This document shows positions 35,972 through 46,671 of a DNA stretch of 64,000 bases, piece after piece (position 1 is the stretch's first letter; every line of letters begins with the position of its first letter). Source of the stretch: Colwellia sp. (GTDB lineage: Bacteria > Pseudomonadota > Gammaproteobacteria > Enterobacterales > Alteromonadaceae); NCBI GenBank assembly GCA_013215295.1, contig JABSOZ010000003.1:496001-560000 (forward strand), given 5' to 3'. The notes under the pieces are model-generated. The model was not told where the DNA came from. It saw nothing but the letters and a program-made list of their open reading frames with translations, and did not search any database. The translations under genes were made by a program, and so were the position numbers.

Positions 35972-38557
35972 ATGTCTACTAAATTTCGTACAGCAACGTT
36001 AACGTTAGCTGTAAGTATTGCTCTTGGAACTGCACCTTCATTTGCAGAAGAAAATACCTCAGAAGTCAAAGCAAAAGATGTTGAACGTATTGCTGTTGTT
36101 GGATCACGTTCCGCTCCTCGTTCTGTTGCAGATTCGCCTGTTCCTATTGATATTATCGGTGGCGATGAATTAGGTAAAAATGCGTCAAGTGATATGCTTG
36201 ACATGCTTCAAGCTTCTGTACCTTCATTTAATGTTCGTCAGCAACCAATCTCTGATGCTGCATCGTTTATTCGCCCAGTAAATTTACGTGGTTTGTCTTC
36301 AGATTCAACGTTAATATTACTTAATGGTAAACGTCGTCATCGTGCTTCTGTAATCGCTTTCCAAGGTGGTGGTGTTAACGATGGTGCTCAAGGTTCTGAT
36401 ATTTCTGTAATTCCTAGTGTTGCATTGAAACAGGTTGAAGTACTACGTGATGGTGCTGCTGCACAATATGGTTCAGATGCTATCGCTGGTGTAATGAATT
36501 TTGTATTAAAAGATGCTTCTGATGGTGGTTCTCTTTCTGTACGTAAAGGTGAATATTATTTCGGTGATGGTGCTCAAACTATTGTTGATGGTAATATCGG
36601 TATGCCTTTTACAAAAGATGGTTTTGTAAATCTATCTTTTCAATATAAAACGGCTGATGAGACGAGTCGTACTACGCAACGTCCAGACGCTGCTCAGCTA
36701 TCTGTAGACGGCAATACTGCTATTAATGATCCAGCACAAACTTGGGGTAACCCTGAGATTGATGATGACATTACAATTTTTGCCAATGTCGGTTTAGACT
36801 TAGGTGATGATAACGAATTTTATATGTTTGGTAATTACTCTGACCGAACAGCTACAGGTGGCTATTACTATCGTAATCCACAAAACCGTGGCGGTGTATT
36901 TACTGACGCTAAAACAGGTGAATTATTAGTAGGCGCTATGGATGGTAATGCAGATGCATGTCCTAATATTGCTATCACGTCTCCTAATGTTTTAACTCAG
37001 CCTAATTACATTTCTGGTGTTGCGAATAATGATAATTGTTTTGCATTCAATGAAATGTTCCCAGGTGGTTACACACCAAGATTTACTGGTGAAATTAACG
37101 ATGTTTCACTTGTAATGGGTACTAAAGGCGAAATCAAAAGTGGTTTCCTTAAAGATGCCTATTATGATCTAAGTGGTTCTGTAGGTCGTAATAAATCTAC
37201 CTATACTTTAGCAAATACAGTTAACCCATCATTGGGTGCTGACCAACCGCTTGATCATTCATTTGAAGCGGGTTCTTATACTCAACTTGAAAAGTCATTT
37301 AATCTTGATTTAAGTAAATCTGTTGATGTAGATGGGCTTGATGAGCCTATCAACGTTGCAGCAGGTCTTGAATGGCGTGAAGAGAGCTTTGAAATTACTT
37401 CTGGCGATGAAGCTTCATGGAAAGCAGGGCCTTTAAGACCTCAAGGTTTTACTGATGGTTCTCATGGTTTTGCCGGTTTTTCTCCTGAATCTCAAGGAAT
37501 AAACTCACGTCGCAGTATTGCCGCTTACCTAGACGTTGAGGCATTTGTTACTGACGAATTATTATTAGGTCTTGCATTACGTTATGAAGATTTCTCTTCA
37601 TTCGGTGATACATTAAACTATAAGTTAACGGCGCAATACTCTCTAACAGATGAATTGTCATTCCGCGCTTCACATAGCACAGGTTTTAGAGCACCAACCG
37701 TTGGTCAAGCGAACGTTGTTAATACACAAACATCATTAGTAAATGGCGAGTTGATTCAATCAGCAACATATCCTCCAACACATGCTATATCTTCTGTAAT
37801 GGGTGGTAAAGAACTTCAACCAGAAGAGTCTGTTAGTTTTGCAATGGGTGCTGTATATAAAAAGGGTGACTTTTTTATGACTGTTGATATGTACAACATT
37901 GAAGTTACAGACCGTCTTGCTCAAACAGACAAAATTTTTATTGAAGAAAGTGACCTCGCAAAATTAGAAGCCGCTGGTGTAGCTAGTCCTGAATTATTAT
38001 TGGATAGTGCTATAACATTCTTCGCTAATGACTTTGATACTACAACGCAAGGTGTTGATATTGTAGCTAACTATTCAATGGCGTTACTTGAAGGTGCTGG
38101 TGATACGAGATTTAGCTTAGCTTATAACTACAACACAACTAAAGTAGATAATGCCGGTAGCTACACGTCTGATTTTAAAGTAAGACGTTTAGAAGAAGGT
38201 ATTCCTGAGCACAGAGGTACATTCACTATCTCTCAAAACTGGGAAGATATCAGTGTTCTAGTACGAGCTAATTACTTTGGCGAATACTTTGCAACGCATG
38301 CTGATGAGCCTGATGTTGACAGTAGCTATGGTTGGTCTGAAGTAGGTGATTCAGCTATTACTATAGATGTTCAAGCTAGTTATAACATAAATGATAACTT
38401 TGCTATCTCTGCTGGTGTTAACAACCTTTTTGAACAAGAAGCTCAAAAGTTACAAGAAGGTGGTGCTAAAGGTGTTGTTGGAGCCGTTTATTATGAAAGT
38501 GGCCCATTCGATTACAATGGCGGTTTCTACTACGTTAAAGGTACATACACCTTTTAA
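35972..38557 (+). CDS. TonB-dependent outer-membrane receptor
   Basis: This 861-residue protein imports a ligand across the outer membrane using TonB energy. A signal peptide (TATLTLAVSIALGTAPSFAEE) precedes a TonB-box-like ERIAVVGSR and the plug domain: PVPIDIIGGDEL, VNLRGLSSDSTLILLNGKRRH, VEVLRDGAAAQYGSDAIAGVMNFVLK. The 22-strand barrel follows and ends in GGFYYVKGTYTF with the terminal Phe needed for outer-membrane insertion. A strong AGGAAGG site lies before the ATG. The ligand cannot be told; it may be a siderophore, or a sugar or peptide as in many marine Alteromonadales. It is a single-gene unit with its own promoter and terminator. Confidence 0.95.
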   Translation: MSTKFRTATLTLAVSIALGTAPSFAEENTSEVKAKDVERIAVVGSRSAPRSVADSPVPIDIIGGDELGKNASSDMLDMLQASVPSFNVRQQPISDAASFIRPVNLRGLSSDSTLILLNGKRRHRASVIAFQGGGVNDGAQGSDISVIPSVALKQVEVLRDGAAAQYGSDAIAGVMNFVLKDASDGGSLSVRKGEYYFGDGAQTIVDGNIGMPFTKDGFVNLSFQYKTADETSRTTQRPDAAQLSVDGNTAINDPAQTWGNPEIDDDITIFANVGLDLGDDNEFYMFGNYSDRTATGGYYYRNPQNRGGVFTDAKTGELLVGAMDGNADACPNIAITSPNVLTQPNYISGVANNDNCFAFNEMFPGGYTPRFTGEINDVSLVMGTKGEIKSGFLKDAYYDLSGSVGRNKSTYTLANTVNPSLGADQPLDHSFEAGSYTQLEKSFNLDLSKSVDVDGLDEPINVAAGLEWREESFEITSGDEASWKAGPLRPQGFTDGSHGFAGFSPESQGINSRRSIAAYLDVEAFVTDELLLGLALRYEDFSSFGDTLNYKLTAQYSLTDELSFRASHSTGFRAPTVGQANVVNTQTSLVNGELIQSATYPPTHAISSVMGGKELQPEESVSFAMGAVYKKGDFFMTVDMYNIEVTDRLAQTDKIFIEESDLAKLEAAGVASPELLLDSAITFFANDFDTTTQGVDIVANYSMALLEGAGDTRFSLAYNYNTTKVDNAGSYTSDFKVRRLEEGIPEHRGTFTISQNWEDISVLVRANYFGEYFATHADEPDVDSSYGWSEVGDSAITIDVQASYNINDNFAISAGVNNLFEQEAQKLQEGGAKGVVGAVYYESGPFDYNGGFYYVKGTYTF

Positions 38558-38580
38558 TGAGTAACCATCATTAACTAAAT

Positions 38581-38611
38581 AAGGCTCTACAAATTGTAGA
38601 GCCTTTTTTTT
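38581..38611 (+). terminator. Strong intrinsic terminator after TonB receptor gene
   Basis: AAGGCTCTAC and GTAGAGCCTT form a perfect 10-bp stem with a 5-base loop, followed by a run of T residues. It lies 23 bases after the stop. Confidence 0.93.
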
Positions 38612-39065
38612 GTCTGAATTAAATAAGCGAAAATAAGTTTGTTGAAATCATTTTATATGAGGTTTTCGTGTATAAATTACTTATTATCTTTTGTTCATAT
38701 GCCTCTACATTATTCTCTAAAAGTCTATAATCACTTAAAATCGTCATTAATGAAGATGTATAACAAAATTACCTCCGTGTATTACAGGATCAAGATGTCC
38801 TATCCGTTAAAAATCATGGCAGAAAATGATCTCGTCATCAACTATTGAAAGTGTGCTCTTATCAGGTTCAATTGATGAATTAAAACGAATATCTATTTTT
38901 TCTAATAAGCATTTAACAACCGATTGGAAAAACTTAACTAAAGCAGGTTTTGAATGAGTTTGTCACGAAGAAGAATGGATGTATCAAGCGCTATAAATGG
39001 TATGTAAATAATGCGAGCTGAAGGTGCTATTACGAAGGCATTTGAACACACCGGTTTGTTTAATC
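38612..39065. other. Non-coding or relic region with tiny ORFs between TonB receptor and cca
   Basis: The track lists a 69-codon TTG-started ORF (38639-38848) without a ribosome site or recognisable features. By eye there is also a 43-codon ORF (38826-38957; SSTIESVLLSGSIDELKRIS...) and short pieces such as MRAEGAITKAFEHTGLFNP near 39010-39100. The composition of the last two is protein-like, and they lie on the same strand separated by stops. This could be the remains of a decayed gene; no family was recognised. Confidence 0.35.
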
Positions 39066-40352
39066 CTACAGTTGCTCATTGGCAGCATGTAAGTTCGCTT
39101 CTTTAATCTCTTGAACAATAGCAATGCGCTTATTGTATATTGCCTCTTTAATATCCGCACCTTTTAATCCTTTTTCAATAAACTCTTTTGCTGTAATACT
39201 TACTGCGGCATTAAAAAGACTTTTTAAAAAATTGACTTGCGGATAGGGTTTTTCATCAAAATGTAATCGCCCACGAAAATCAGCTGTACAGGCAGTGAGA
39301 AAATCAGAAAATTCTTCAGGTTTACGCCATACGTCTAAACTATTGAATAATTTAACGACAGTACTGGCTTTCAATTCAAATGCTTTATGACAATGTAAAT
39401 GAAATTCACAGACTTTAAGTGCTAACGTTTTGTGATCTTTAGGGACTTTTAGCTGAGCACATATTTTTTCTACTAACGATAAACCCGATTTTTCATGCCC
39501 TTGGTGTCTAGGCCAATTCTCTTCTAAGGTTAATGATTTTCCTAAGTCATGGCAAAGCGCTGCAAATCGAACTGAAGTTTTCGATGAAAGCTTAACGGCC
39601 TGTTTAAGTACCATTAAGGTATGTATGCCTGAGCAAATTTCAGGGTGCCACTTTGTCGGATTAGGGACTCCCCAAAGTGAATTAAGTTCAGGCCATATTT
39701 TTGCAAGGGCACCACAGTCACGTAAAACTTGAAAGAATACCTCTGGATGATTCTCAGCCAAGCTTCGCTGCATTTCCAGCCAAACACGTTCGCTTGGCAG
39801 TGTAGCTAACTCTCCGCTATTACTTATTTTAGCCATTAATTGCATGGTTTCATCTGCAACGGTAAAACCGTAATTATGATAACGTGCAGCAAATCGGGCG
39901 ACACGTAAAACTCTTAGAGGGTCTTCAACAAAGGCGGATGAAACATGACGAAGTATTCTGTTCTCTAGATCCTTTTGTCCATTATATGGGTCAATGATGG
40001 TTGAAGTGTCTACAGTGTTAGTAAAAGGCATCGCCATCGCATTAATAGTGAGATCTCGACGTAAGAGGTCTTCTTCAAGTGTTACAGCTGAACTCGCATC
40101 GCAAATAAAACCGGTATAACCTTGACCTTGTTTACGTTCAGTTCTCGCTAAAGCATATTCATCTTTTGTTTTTGGGTGAAGAAAAACGGGAAAATCTTTT
40201 CCTACTTGCTGAAAACCTAGTGCTAACATTTTTTCAATCGTTGCTCCAACAACAACAAAGTCATGATCATAAACTTTATGACCTAAAAGAGTATCGCGTA
40301 CTGCGCCACCGACTAAATAGGTATTAAGCTCTGTAAGGTTATTGCTGGTCAT
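39066..40352 (-). CDS. cca: CCA tRNA nucleotidyltransferase
   Basis: This enzyme adds or repairs the CCA end of tRNAs without a nucleic acid template. The 428-residue protein has the class II nucleotidyltransferase head (YLVGGAVRDTLLGHKVYDHDFVVVGA), RRDLTINAMAMP, DPLRVLRVARFAARY and RVWLEMQRSL. It also has an HD domain (RFAALCHDLGKSLT) as in the multifunctional enteric form with phosphatase and phosphodiesterase activity. The length slightly exceeds the 412 residues of E. coli. It is divergent from the GspA-GspB fusion gene. Confidence 0.96.
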   Translation of the reverse strand: MTSNNLTELNTYLVGGAVRDTLLGHKVYDHDFVVVGATIEKMLALGFQQVGKDFPVFLHPKTKDEYALARTERKQGQGYTGFICDASSAVTLEEDLLRRDLTINAMAMPFTNTVDTSTIIDPYNGQKDLENRILRHVSSAFVEDPLRVLRVARFAARYHNYGFTVADETMQLMAKISNSGELATLPSERVWLEMQRSLAENHPEVFFQVLRDCGALAKIWPELNSLWGVPNPTKWHPEICSGIHTLMVLKQAVKLSSKTSVRFAALCHDLGKSLTLEENWPRHQGHEKSGLSLVEKICAQLKVPKDHKTLALKVCEFHLHCHKAFELKASTVVKLFNSLDVWRKPEEFSDFLTACTADFRGRLHFDEKPYPQVNFLKSLFNAAVSITAKEFIEKGLKGADIKEAIYNKRIAIVQEIKEANLHAANEQL

Positions 40353-40502
40353 TATTACTCATAATATTTAAAAATTTTAACTTGCGTGAGTGGCAGTTTA
40401 GCATATTTTTACAATTTATTTACGCGCTGGTTTTGACTTATGAGGTACTACAAGGTAGTTTCTATTGCAGTTTTTTAAATTGTGAAATCACGTAAATTTA
40501 TT

Positions 40503-42062
40503 ATGTATAAAGGTTACTTTGGCTTAAAAGAAAGCCCTTTTTCAATCGCACCTAATCCTCGCTTTTTATTTATGAGTGAACGTCATAAAGAAGCTTTAGC
40601 TCATTTAAGTTATGGTTTAGGAGAAACAGGTGGTTTTGCATTACTAACCGGTGAAGTTGGCACCGGTAAAACGACGATAAGTCGTCGTTTAATGGAACAG
40701 TTGCCAGATAATACTCAAGCGGCTTTTATTCTTAATCCGACTTTATCAAGCCAAGAATTACTGGCCACCGTTTGTGATGAGTTAAAAATACGTTATCGAA
40801 AGACGGGAGCAACGTTAAAAACACTTACCGATAAAATATATGAGAAGCTGAATAAAAATCATCAGGCGAGTCTCAATACGTTATTAATTATTGATGAAGC
40901 TCAGCATTTAGCGCCAGAAGTATTAGAGCAGCTGCGCTTATTAACTAACTTAGAAACGGATACCAAAAAGTTATTGCAAATAATATTGATTGGACAGCCA
41001 GAATTAAAACAATTATTGCAACGTCGAGACTTACGACAATTAGCGCAAAGAATTACTGCCCGTTACCATTTACTCCCCTTAACTAAAGTTGAAGTTACCC
41101 ATTATATTCAACATAGACTGTCAGTGGCACAATGTGACCGTAGGTTATTTGAAAACGCTGCGGTAGCTGAAATTCACCGTATATCACAAGGTATTCCTCG
41201 TATTATTAATTTGTTATGTGAGCGGTCTCTTACTAATGCTTATTGCACTAACAATGCCTTAGTGACTAAAAAAATTGTTTTGCAGTCTGCTCAAGAAGCT
41301 TTGGGCGATGAATATCAAGCGCGATATTGGTGGCAACATATAGCAGTGAAAGCAATATCCGTATGTGCTGTGATGACGGTTATTATTAGTAGTTCTTATT
41401 ACATCGGTCATTTGTATGGCGAAAATGTTAATGCAGATATAATAGCCAATACGCCTGAAACTCCCGTTCAACAAGATGCCATTAAATCGATTGTTCCTGC
41501 GCTTATTGCAACGAATGATGAAGTAGAAAAATCACCTGAACATCAGGAAGCAGTTCATGAAGAAAAGTTAATTAAAGCCTTTGAGATAGAAAGTGATGGT
41601 GATCAAGTACGTGCCGTTGAGGTTAACGTAGATAAAACCAGTGAAACTGAAAAACCTGTCTTTGCTGAAAATACTATCAAACGCAAGGTTAAGGAAAAAC
41701 TTTCTGTTAATGCCGTGGATGGCGTTTCCGATGATTTACTCGCTCGCTTTCAAAACGCCATTGATGAAACTGAACGAGATAGTAATTCGGACAATGGAAC
41801 CGACCAAAATGAAGTCTTTGAAATAGAGGCTCCTGCATTATCGGATATGCCTACTTGGGTGCAAAACGATCTACCTTCAATAAGTTTTGAACAACACATA
41901 TATACGAGTGATGGCGATAGTTGGGTTAAAGTGAATGGTAGAGATCGTTTTGAAGGTGACACTATTTCAAATGGATTGGTGTTAAACCATATTTATGCGC
42001 ATAGAATTATTTTAACCTTTAAAGGAGAACAATTTAGCTTACCTGCGCTTGCTACTTGGTAA
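40503..42062 (+). CDS. GspA-type AAA+ ATPase fused to a GspB-like domain
   Basis: The N-terminal two-thirds matches ExeA/GspA (and the MshM type): MYKGYFGLKESPFSIAPNPRFLF, Walker A GEVGTGKTT, Walker B LLIIDEAQHL and sensor segment GQPELKQLL. A membrane helix follows at about residues 283-300 (AISVCAVMTVIISSSYYIG) and then an acidic periplasmic linker. The C-terminal 50 residues (SWVKVNGRDRFEGD, VLNHIYAHRIILTFKGEQFSLPAL) resemble the GspB end domain. GspA-GspB insert the type II secretin through peptidoglycan; here both lie in one chain. The track start GTG 40482 adds seven residues; ATG 40503 gives the family N-terminus. No other gsp genes are in the window. Confidence 0.85.
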   Translation: MYKGYFGLKESPFSIAPNPRFLFMSERHKEALAHLSYGLGETGGFALLTGEVGTGKTTISRRLMEQLPDNTQAAFILNPTLSSQELLATVCDELKIRYRKTGATLKTLTDKIYEKLNKNHQASLNTLLIIDEAQHLAPEVLEQLRLLTNLETDTKKLLQIILIGQPELKQLLQRRDLRQLAQRITARYHLLPLTKVEVTHYIQHRLSVAQCDRRLFENAAVAEIHRISQGIPRIINLLCERSLTNAYCTNNALVTKKIVLQSAQEALGDEYQARYWWQHIAVKAISVCAVMTVIISSSYYIGHLYGENVNADIIANTPETPVQQDAIKSIVPALIATNDEVEKSPEHQEAVHEEKLIKAFEIESDGDQVRAVEVNVDKTSETEKPVFAENTIKRKVKEKLSVNAVDGVSDDLLARFQNAIDETERDSNSDNGTDQNEVFEIEAPALSDMPTWVQNDLPSISFEQHIYTSDGDSWVKVNGRDRFEGDTISNGLVLNHIYAHRIILTFKGEQFSLPALATW

Positions 42063-42112
42063 TATTATCGTTAAAAGTAAGGGGTCAAACGCTTATTTTG
42101 TCTGAACAAGAA

Positions 42113-43342
42113 CTAATCGATAAATGCGGTTTTGAAGAATCCTAATAAATTAAGATTGAATTCTTCAGGACGAATACAGCAGTCTATTTGGTCTTTGTAT
42201 TTTGATTCACTCAAATTTATTTCTTGAATAGGTATGGCTTGATTCATCCGAGCATTATAAAAGACTCGTACATATGGGTGTAAAGGCTTCTTTTTATTCA
42301 AACGACTAATTAAACCTAATTTACCACTGTTTAGTTTGACTAATGTCCCTACAGGATAAACACCCATGCACTGTATGAAGTTTTCCACCAATTCTTCGTC
42401 ATAACATTCTGGTGCGGCAATTAACGTTTTGAAAGCGTTAATGGGGGCAACACTCTTTTTATAAGCTCGGTCACATGTCATTGCGTCATAACTATCAATA
42501 ATAGCGATCATTCGTCCATATTTTGATATCTCATCTCCTTGTAGTTTTTTTGGGTATCCTGAACCATCTACACGTTCATGATGTTCTTGTATCATCTTTA
42601 TCGCCATATGTGAAACACTCGGACTGTCTTCTAATATCTTTAAGCCCAGCGCTACGTGGCTGCGAATAATATTTTCTTCTTTAGCCGTTAAAGGAGTGGG
42701 TTTATTTAAAATATCAATGGGTAATAGTATCTTACCAATATCATGCAAAAATGCCCCGAGTGCCAGTTCTTGAATGAGGCGCTTGTCCAAACCTAAATGC
42801 TTTGCAAATACCGACATCAAAATTGAAACATTGAGCGAGTGCTCAATAAGGTAGGAGTCTTTAGTTTGAAAACGGGACATGCAGGTTAAAGCATCTTGAT
42901 TTCGAAATATAGAATCGACCATCGCGTTTGTCGTTTCTTCTGCTTCGCGCACATTTATAGATTTTTTGTTTTTAATTTGACCAAGAATTTTTTCTTGTAA
43001 AGATTTTGCATTTTTATAAAGCTTACTCGCTTTTTTCATTTCACTGTCGAGTGATATAGCTGGTTTTTCTGTTATTTTCTTTTTCAAGGGAGAAGACTGT
43101 TTCGATTTTATTTCCTTCACAACTTTTTCTACGTTCACGGTTTGTTTTTGTTTTGCGGGTACAATAACAAGCTGGGTAATGTTTGCTTTTCGTAATTGAG
43201 TAATGCTTTTATCACTTGATATATACCCCTCAGATTTAATATTAATACTACTATTATCTGAAAATGACTTTACATACATACCAGTAACAAGTTGGTCGAT
43301 TGAAATAGTCTGGGTGATTTCGCTAACTGTAGATTTTGACAT
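42113..43342 (-). CDS. HD-GYP domain cyclic-di-GMP phosphodiesterase with DUF3391 N-terminus
   Basis: The 409-residue protein has an N-terminal DUF3391-like segment (ISIDQLVTGMYVKSF) and a basic Lys/Ser linker, then an HD-GYP domain with HSLNVSILMSVFA, FLHDIGKILLP, and HHERVDGSGYPKKLQG. This family hydrolyses c-di-GMP and usually favours motility over biofilm. No receiver or sensor domain is present. It lies after the leuD terminator with its own upstream region, which contains an 8-bp inverted repeat. Confidence 0.92.
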   Translation of the reverse strand: MSKSTVSEITQTISIDQLVTGMYVKSFSDNSSINIKSEGYISSDKSITQLRKANITQLVIVPAKQKQTVNVEKVVKEIKSKQSSPLKKKITEKPAISLDSEMKKASKLYKNAKSLQEKILGQIKNKKSINVREAEETTNAMVDSIFRNQDALTCMSRFQTKDSYLIEHSLNVSILMSVFAKHLGLDKRLIQELALGAFLHDIGKILLPIDILNKPTPLTAKEENIIRSHVALGLKILEDSPSVSHMAIKMIQEHHERVDGSGYPKKLQGDEISKYGRMIAIIDSYDAMTCDRAYKKSVAPINAFKTLIAAPECYDEELVENFIQCMGVYPVGTLVKLNSGKLGLISRLNKKKPLHPYVRVFYNARMNQAIPIQEINLSESKYKDQIDCCIRPEEFNLNLLGFFKTAFID

Positions 43343-43363
43343 ATGGATACTAGGGTTATGGAA

Positions 43364-43385
43364 AAGGTATTTGTGATAATACCTT
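43364..43385 (-). promoter_or_regulatory. 8-bp inverted repeat just upstream of the HD-GYP gene
   Basis: AAGGTATT and AATACCTT are perfect complements around a 6-base spacer, 20-45 bases before the ATG. A TATACT -10-like element lies just upstream of it on the - strand. It could be an operator or a leader hairpin. Confidence 0.4.
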
Positions 43386-43437
43386 ATTAATAAAGTATAT
43401 TTTAGTCTAGTTTTGGGATTAAAAAAATGTTGAAAGT

Positions 43438-43487
43438 CAAAAAAAAACCCTACCCAAAAGATGTCTACTTATTTTAAGGTAAGGTTT
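43438..43487 (-). terminator. Intrinsic terminator of leuABCD operon
   Basis: On the - strand AAACCTTACC pairs with GGTAGGGTTT (one mismatch), followed by a run of at least eight T. It lies about 20 bases after the leuD stop. Confidence 0.8.
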
Positions 43488-43505
43488 GATGTTTGTTGCG
43501 AACGC

Positions 43506-44102
43506 TTATTGCCAAGAAGGAAGCTTTGCTTCGTAAGCTTTTATCGTATCTAGCTTATCCAATGTCCAACCAACGCTGTCTATACCTTCCTCTAAACAAT
43601 ATTGATGAAACTTGTCTAAGCTAAAAGAGAAACTTAGTTCACCACAATTAATTTGGTTATTAATTAAATCAACGGTTAACTCAATATTTTCTTTTGCTGA
43701 TTTAGTAAATAAAGTATCAATTTCTTCGTCACTTAGTTTTATCGGCAATAAGCCAATATTAATACAATTACCATAAAATATGTCGGCAAAACTTGGTGAA
43801 ATAATTACTTTAAAACCGTATTCTTCTAATGCCCATGGCGCATGTTCTCGGCTTGAACCACAGCCAAAATTTTCACGAGTTAATAAAATACTAGCACCTT
43901 GGTACTGTGGTTTATTTAAAATGAAATCAGGGTTGTTCTCATTGCCTGAAACATCTAAATAACGCCAGTCATGAAATAAATGCGTGCCAAAACCAACGCG
44001 TTCTGTTTTTTGTAAAAATTGTTTTGGGATGATTTGATCCGTATCTACGTTTGCAGCATCTAAAGGAACAACTAAACCGGTATGTGTTGAAAACTTTTCC
44101 AT
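43506..44102 (-). CDS. leuD: 3-isopropylmalate dehydratase small subunit
   Basis: LeuD pairs with LeuC to isomerise 2-isopropylmalate to 3-isopropylmalate in leucine synthesis. The 198-residue protein starts [30 protein letters not shown] and has [26 protein letters not shown], the swivelling-domain signature of the aconitase family. The length is typical. It is the last gene of the operon and is 2 bases from leuC. Confidence 0.98.
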   Translation of the reverse strand: MEKFSTHTGLVVPLDAANVDTDQIIPKQFLQKTERVGFGTHLFHDWRYLDVSGNENNPDFILNKPQYQGASILLTRENFGCGSSREHAPWALEEYGFKVIISPSFADIFYGNCINIGLLPIKLSDEEIDTLFTKSAKENIELTVDLINNQINCGELSFSFSLDKFHQYCLEEGIDSVGWTLDKLDTIKAYEAKLPSWQ

Positions 44103-44104
44103 TT

Positions 44105-45523
44105 CTATATTCCTTGTGAATTCAAGTCAACAAAGTGACCGGTAATTGCAGATGCAGCGGCAAGCTCTGGACTTACTAAATGAGTACGGCTGCCACGGCC
44201 TTGTCTACCTTCAAAGTTACGGTTACTGGTTGAAGCACAGCGGTCACCTTCTTCAAGAACATCATCATTCATTCCTAAACACATAGAACAACCGGGTAAA
44301 CGCCATTCAAATCCTGCATCACTAAAAATTTTGTCTAAACCTTCAACTTCGGCTTGTTGCTTTACGCGATATGAACCGGGTACAACGATGGCGTCTACAG
44401 CCGCAGAAACAGACTTACCTTGTGCTTGATACTTTGCAACAATACCTGCTGCTGCACGTAAATCTTCAATACGAGAATTAGTACATGAGCCAATAAATAC
44501 TTTATTGATAGTAATATCAGTGATTTTGGTACCTGCAGTTAATCCCATGTAGGTCAATGCAGCGGCACATGAATCTTTTTCTACTTGTTCGGTAAAGTCA
44601 TCAGGTGACGGCACAACGCTGTCTACAGATGTCACTTGCCCAGGAGTGGTGCCCCAAGTTATTTGCGCCTTAATGTCTTCAGCTTTTAGGATTAAGGTTG
44701 TGTCGAATACCGCGTCTTTATCTGTTTTGAAGTTCTGCCAATCACTTATGGCTTGAGCCCATACGTCACCTTTAGGTGCGTATTCTTTGCCTTCTAAATA
44801 GTCGAAGGTTTTCTGATCAGGGGCAATTAAACCTGCTTTCGCGCCAAATTCGATACTCATGTTACAAACGGTCATGCGCTGTTCCATGCTTAATGCTTCA
44901 ATAGCACTGCCGCAATATTCAACCACATAACCGGTAGCGCCAGCACTACCTGTTTTACCTATAATTGCTAAAATGATATCTTTTGCGCTAATGCCAGAGC
45001 CTACTTGTCCATTGACTTCAATTCTCATGGTTTTAGCTTTAGTTTGACGTAACGTTTGCGTAGCAAAAACGTGTTCAACTTCCGATGTACCAATGCCAAA
45101 CGCTAATGCACCAAATGCACCATGAGTCGCGGTATGAGAGTCACCACATACTATGGTTGTTCCCGGTAAAGTTAAGCCAAGTTCAGGCCCTATTACATGT
45201 ACAATACCTTGGTTTTTATGGCCCATACCAAATAACTCAATACCAAACTCTTTACAGTTCTTTTCCAACGTTCTTAATTGGTTGGCTGCTCCTTCACCAG
45301 CAGCATCAATTTCTATCGAGCGGGTTGAGATATTGTGGTCCATCGTAGCAATCGTACGCTCAGGATGACGAACAGGGCGGTTATGAAACTTCAAATTTGC
45401 AAATGCTTGTGGTGAGGTAACTTCATGGATCAAATGACGATCAACATATAACAAAGGGGTTTCGCCGTCTTTTTCTTCAACAACATGCTGTTGCCATAAT
45501 TTTTCATACAAAGTGGTCGACAT
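44105..45523 (-). CDS. leuC: 3-isopropylmalate dehydratase large subunit
   Basis: LeuC carries the [4Fe-4S] cluster of isopropylmalate isomerase. The 472-residue protein shows [54 protein letters not shown], and the cluster cysteines in [13 protein letters not shown] and CSMCLGMN. Length and motif order match the family. It lies between leuB and leuD with gaps of 2 bases each, implying translational coupling. Confidence 0.98.
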   Translation of the reverse strand: MSTTLYEKLWQQHVVEEKDGETPLLYVDRHLIHEVTSPQAFANLKFHNRPVRHPERTIATMDHNISTRSIEIDAAGEGAANQLRTLEKNCKEFGIELFGMGHKNQGIVHVIGPELGLTLPGTTIVCGDSHTATHGAFGALAFGIGTSEVEHVFATQTLRQTKAKTMRIEVNGQVGSGISAKDIILAIIGKTGSAGATGYVVEYCGSAIEALSMEQRMTVCNMSIEFGAKAGLIAPDQKTFDYLEGKEYAPKGDVWAQAISDWQNFKTDKDAVFDTTLILKAEDIKAQITWGTTPGQVTSVDSVVPSPDDFTEQVEKDSCAAALTYMGLTAGTKITDITINKVFIGSCTNSRIEDLRAAAGIVAKYQAQGKSVSAAVDAIVVPGSYRVKQQAEVEGLDKIFSDAGFEWRLPGCSMCLGMNDDVLEEGDRCASTSNRNFEGRQGRGSRTHLVSPELAAASAITGHFVDLNSQGI

Positions 45524-45525
45524 CT

Positions 45526-46641
<1,116 letters not shown>

Positions 46642-46671
46642 TTAAGTAAATCTTATCATTGTGAATTCTAT

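Noticed and set aside
38639-38848. ORF-track gene of 69 aa
   Set aside because: TTG start, no ribosome site, composition like translated AT-rich spacer DNA, no recognisable feature.
45085-45368. Two overlapping + strand ORFs of 87 and 71 aa
   Set aside because: Shadows of leuC on the opposite strand.
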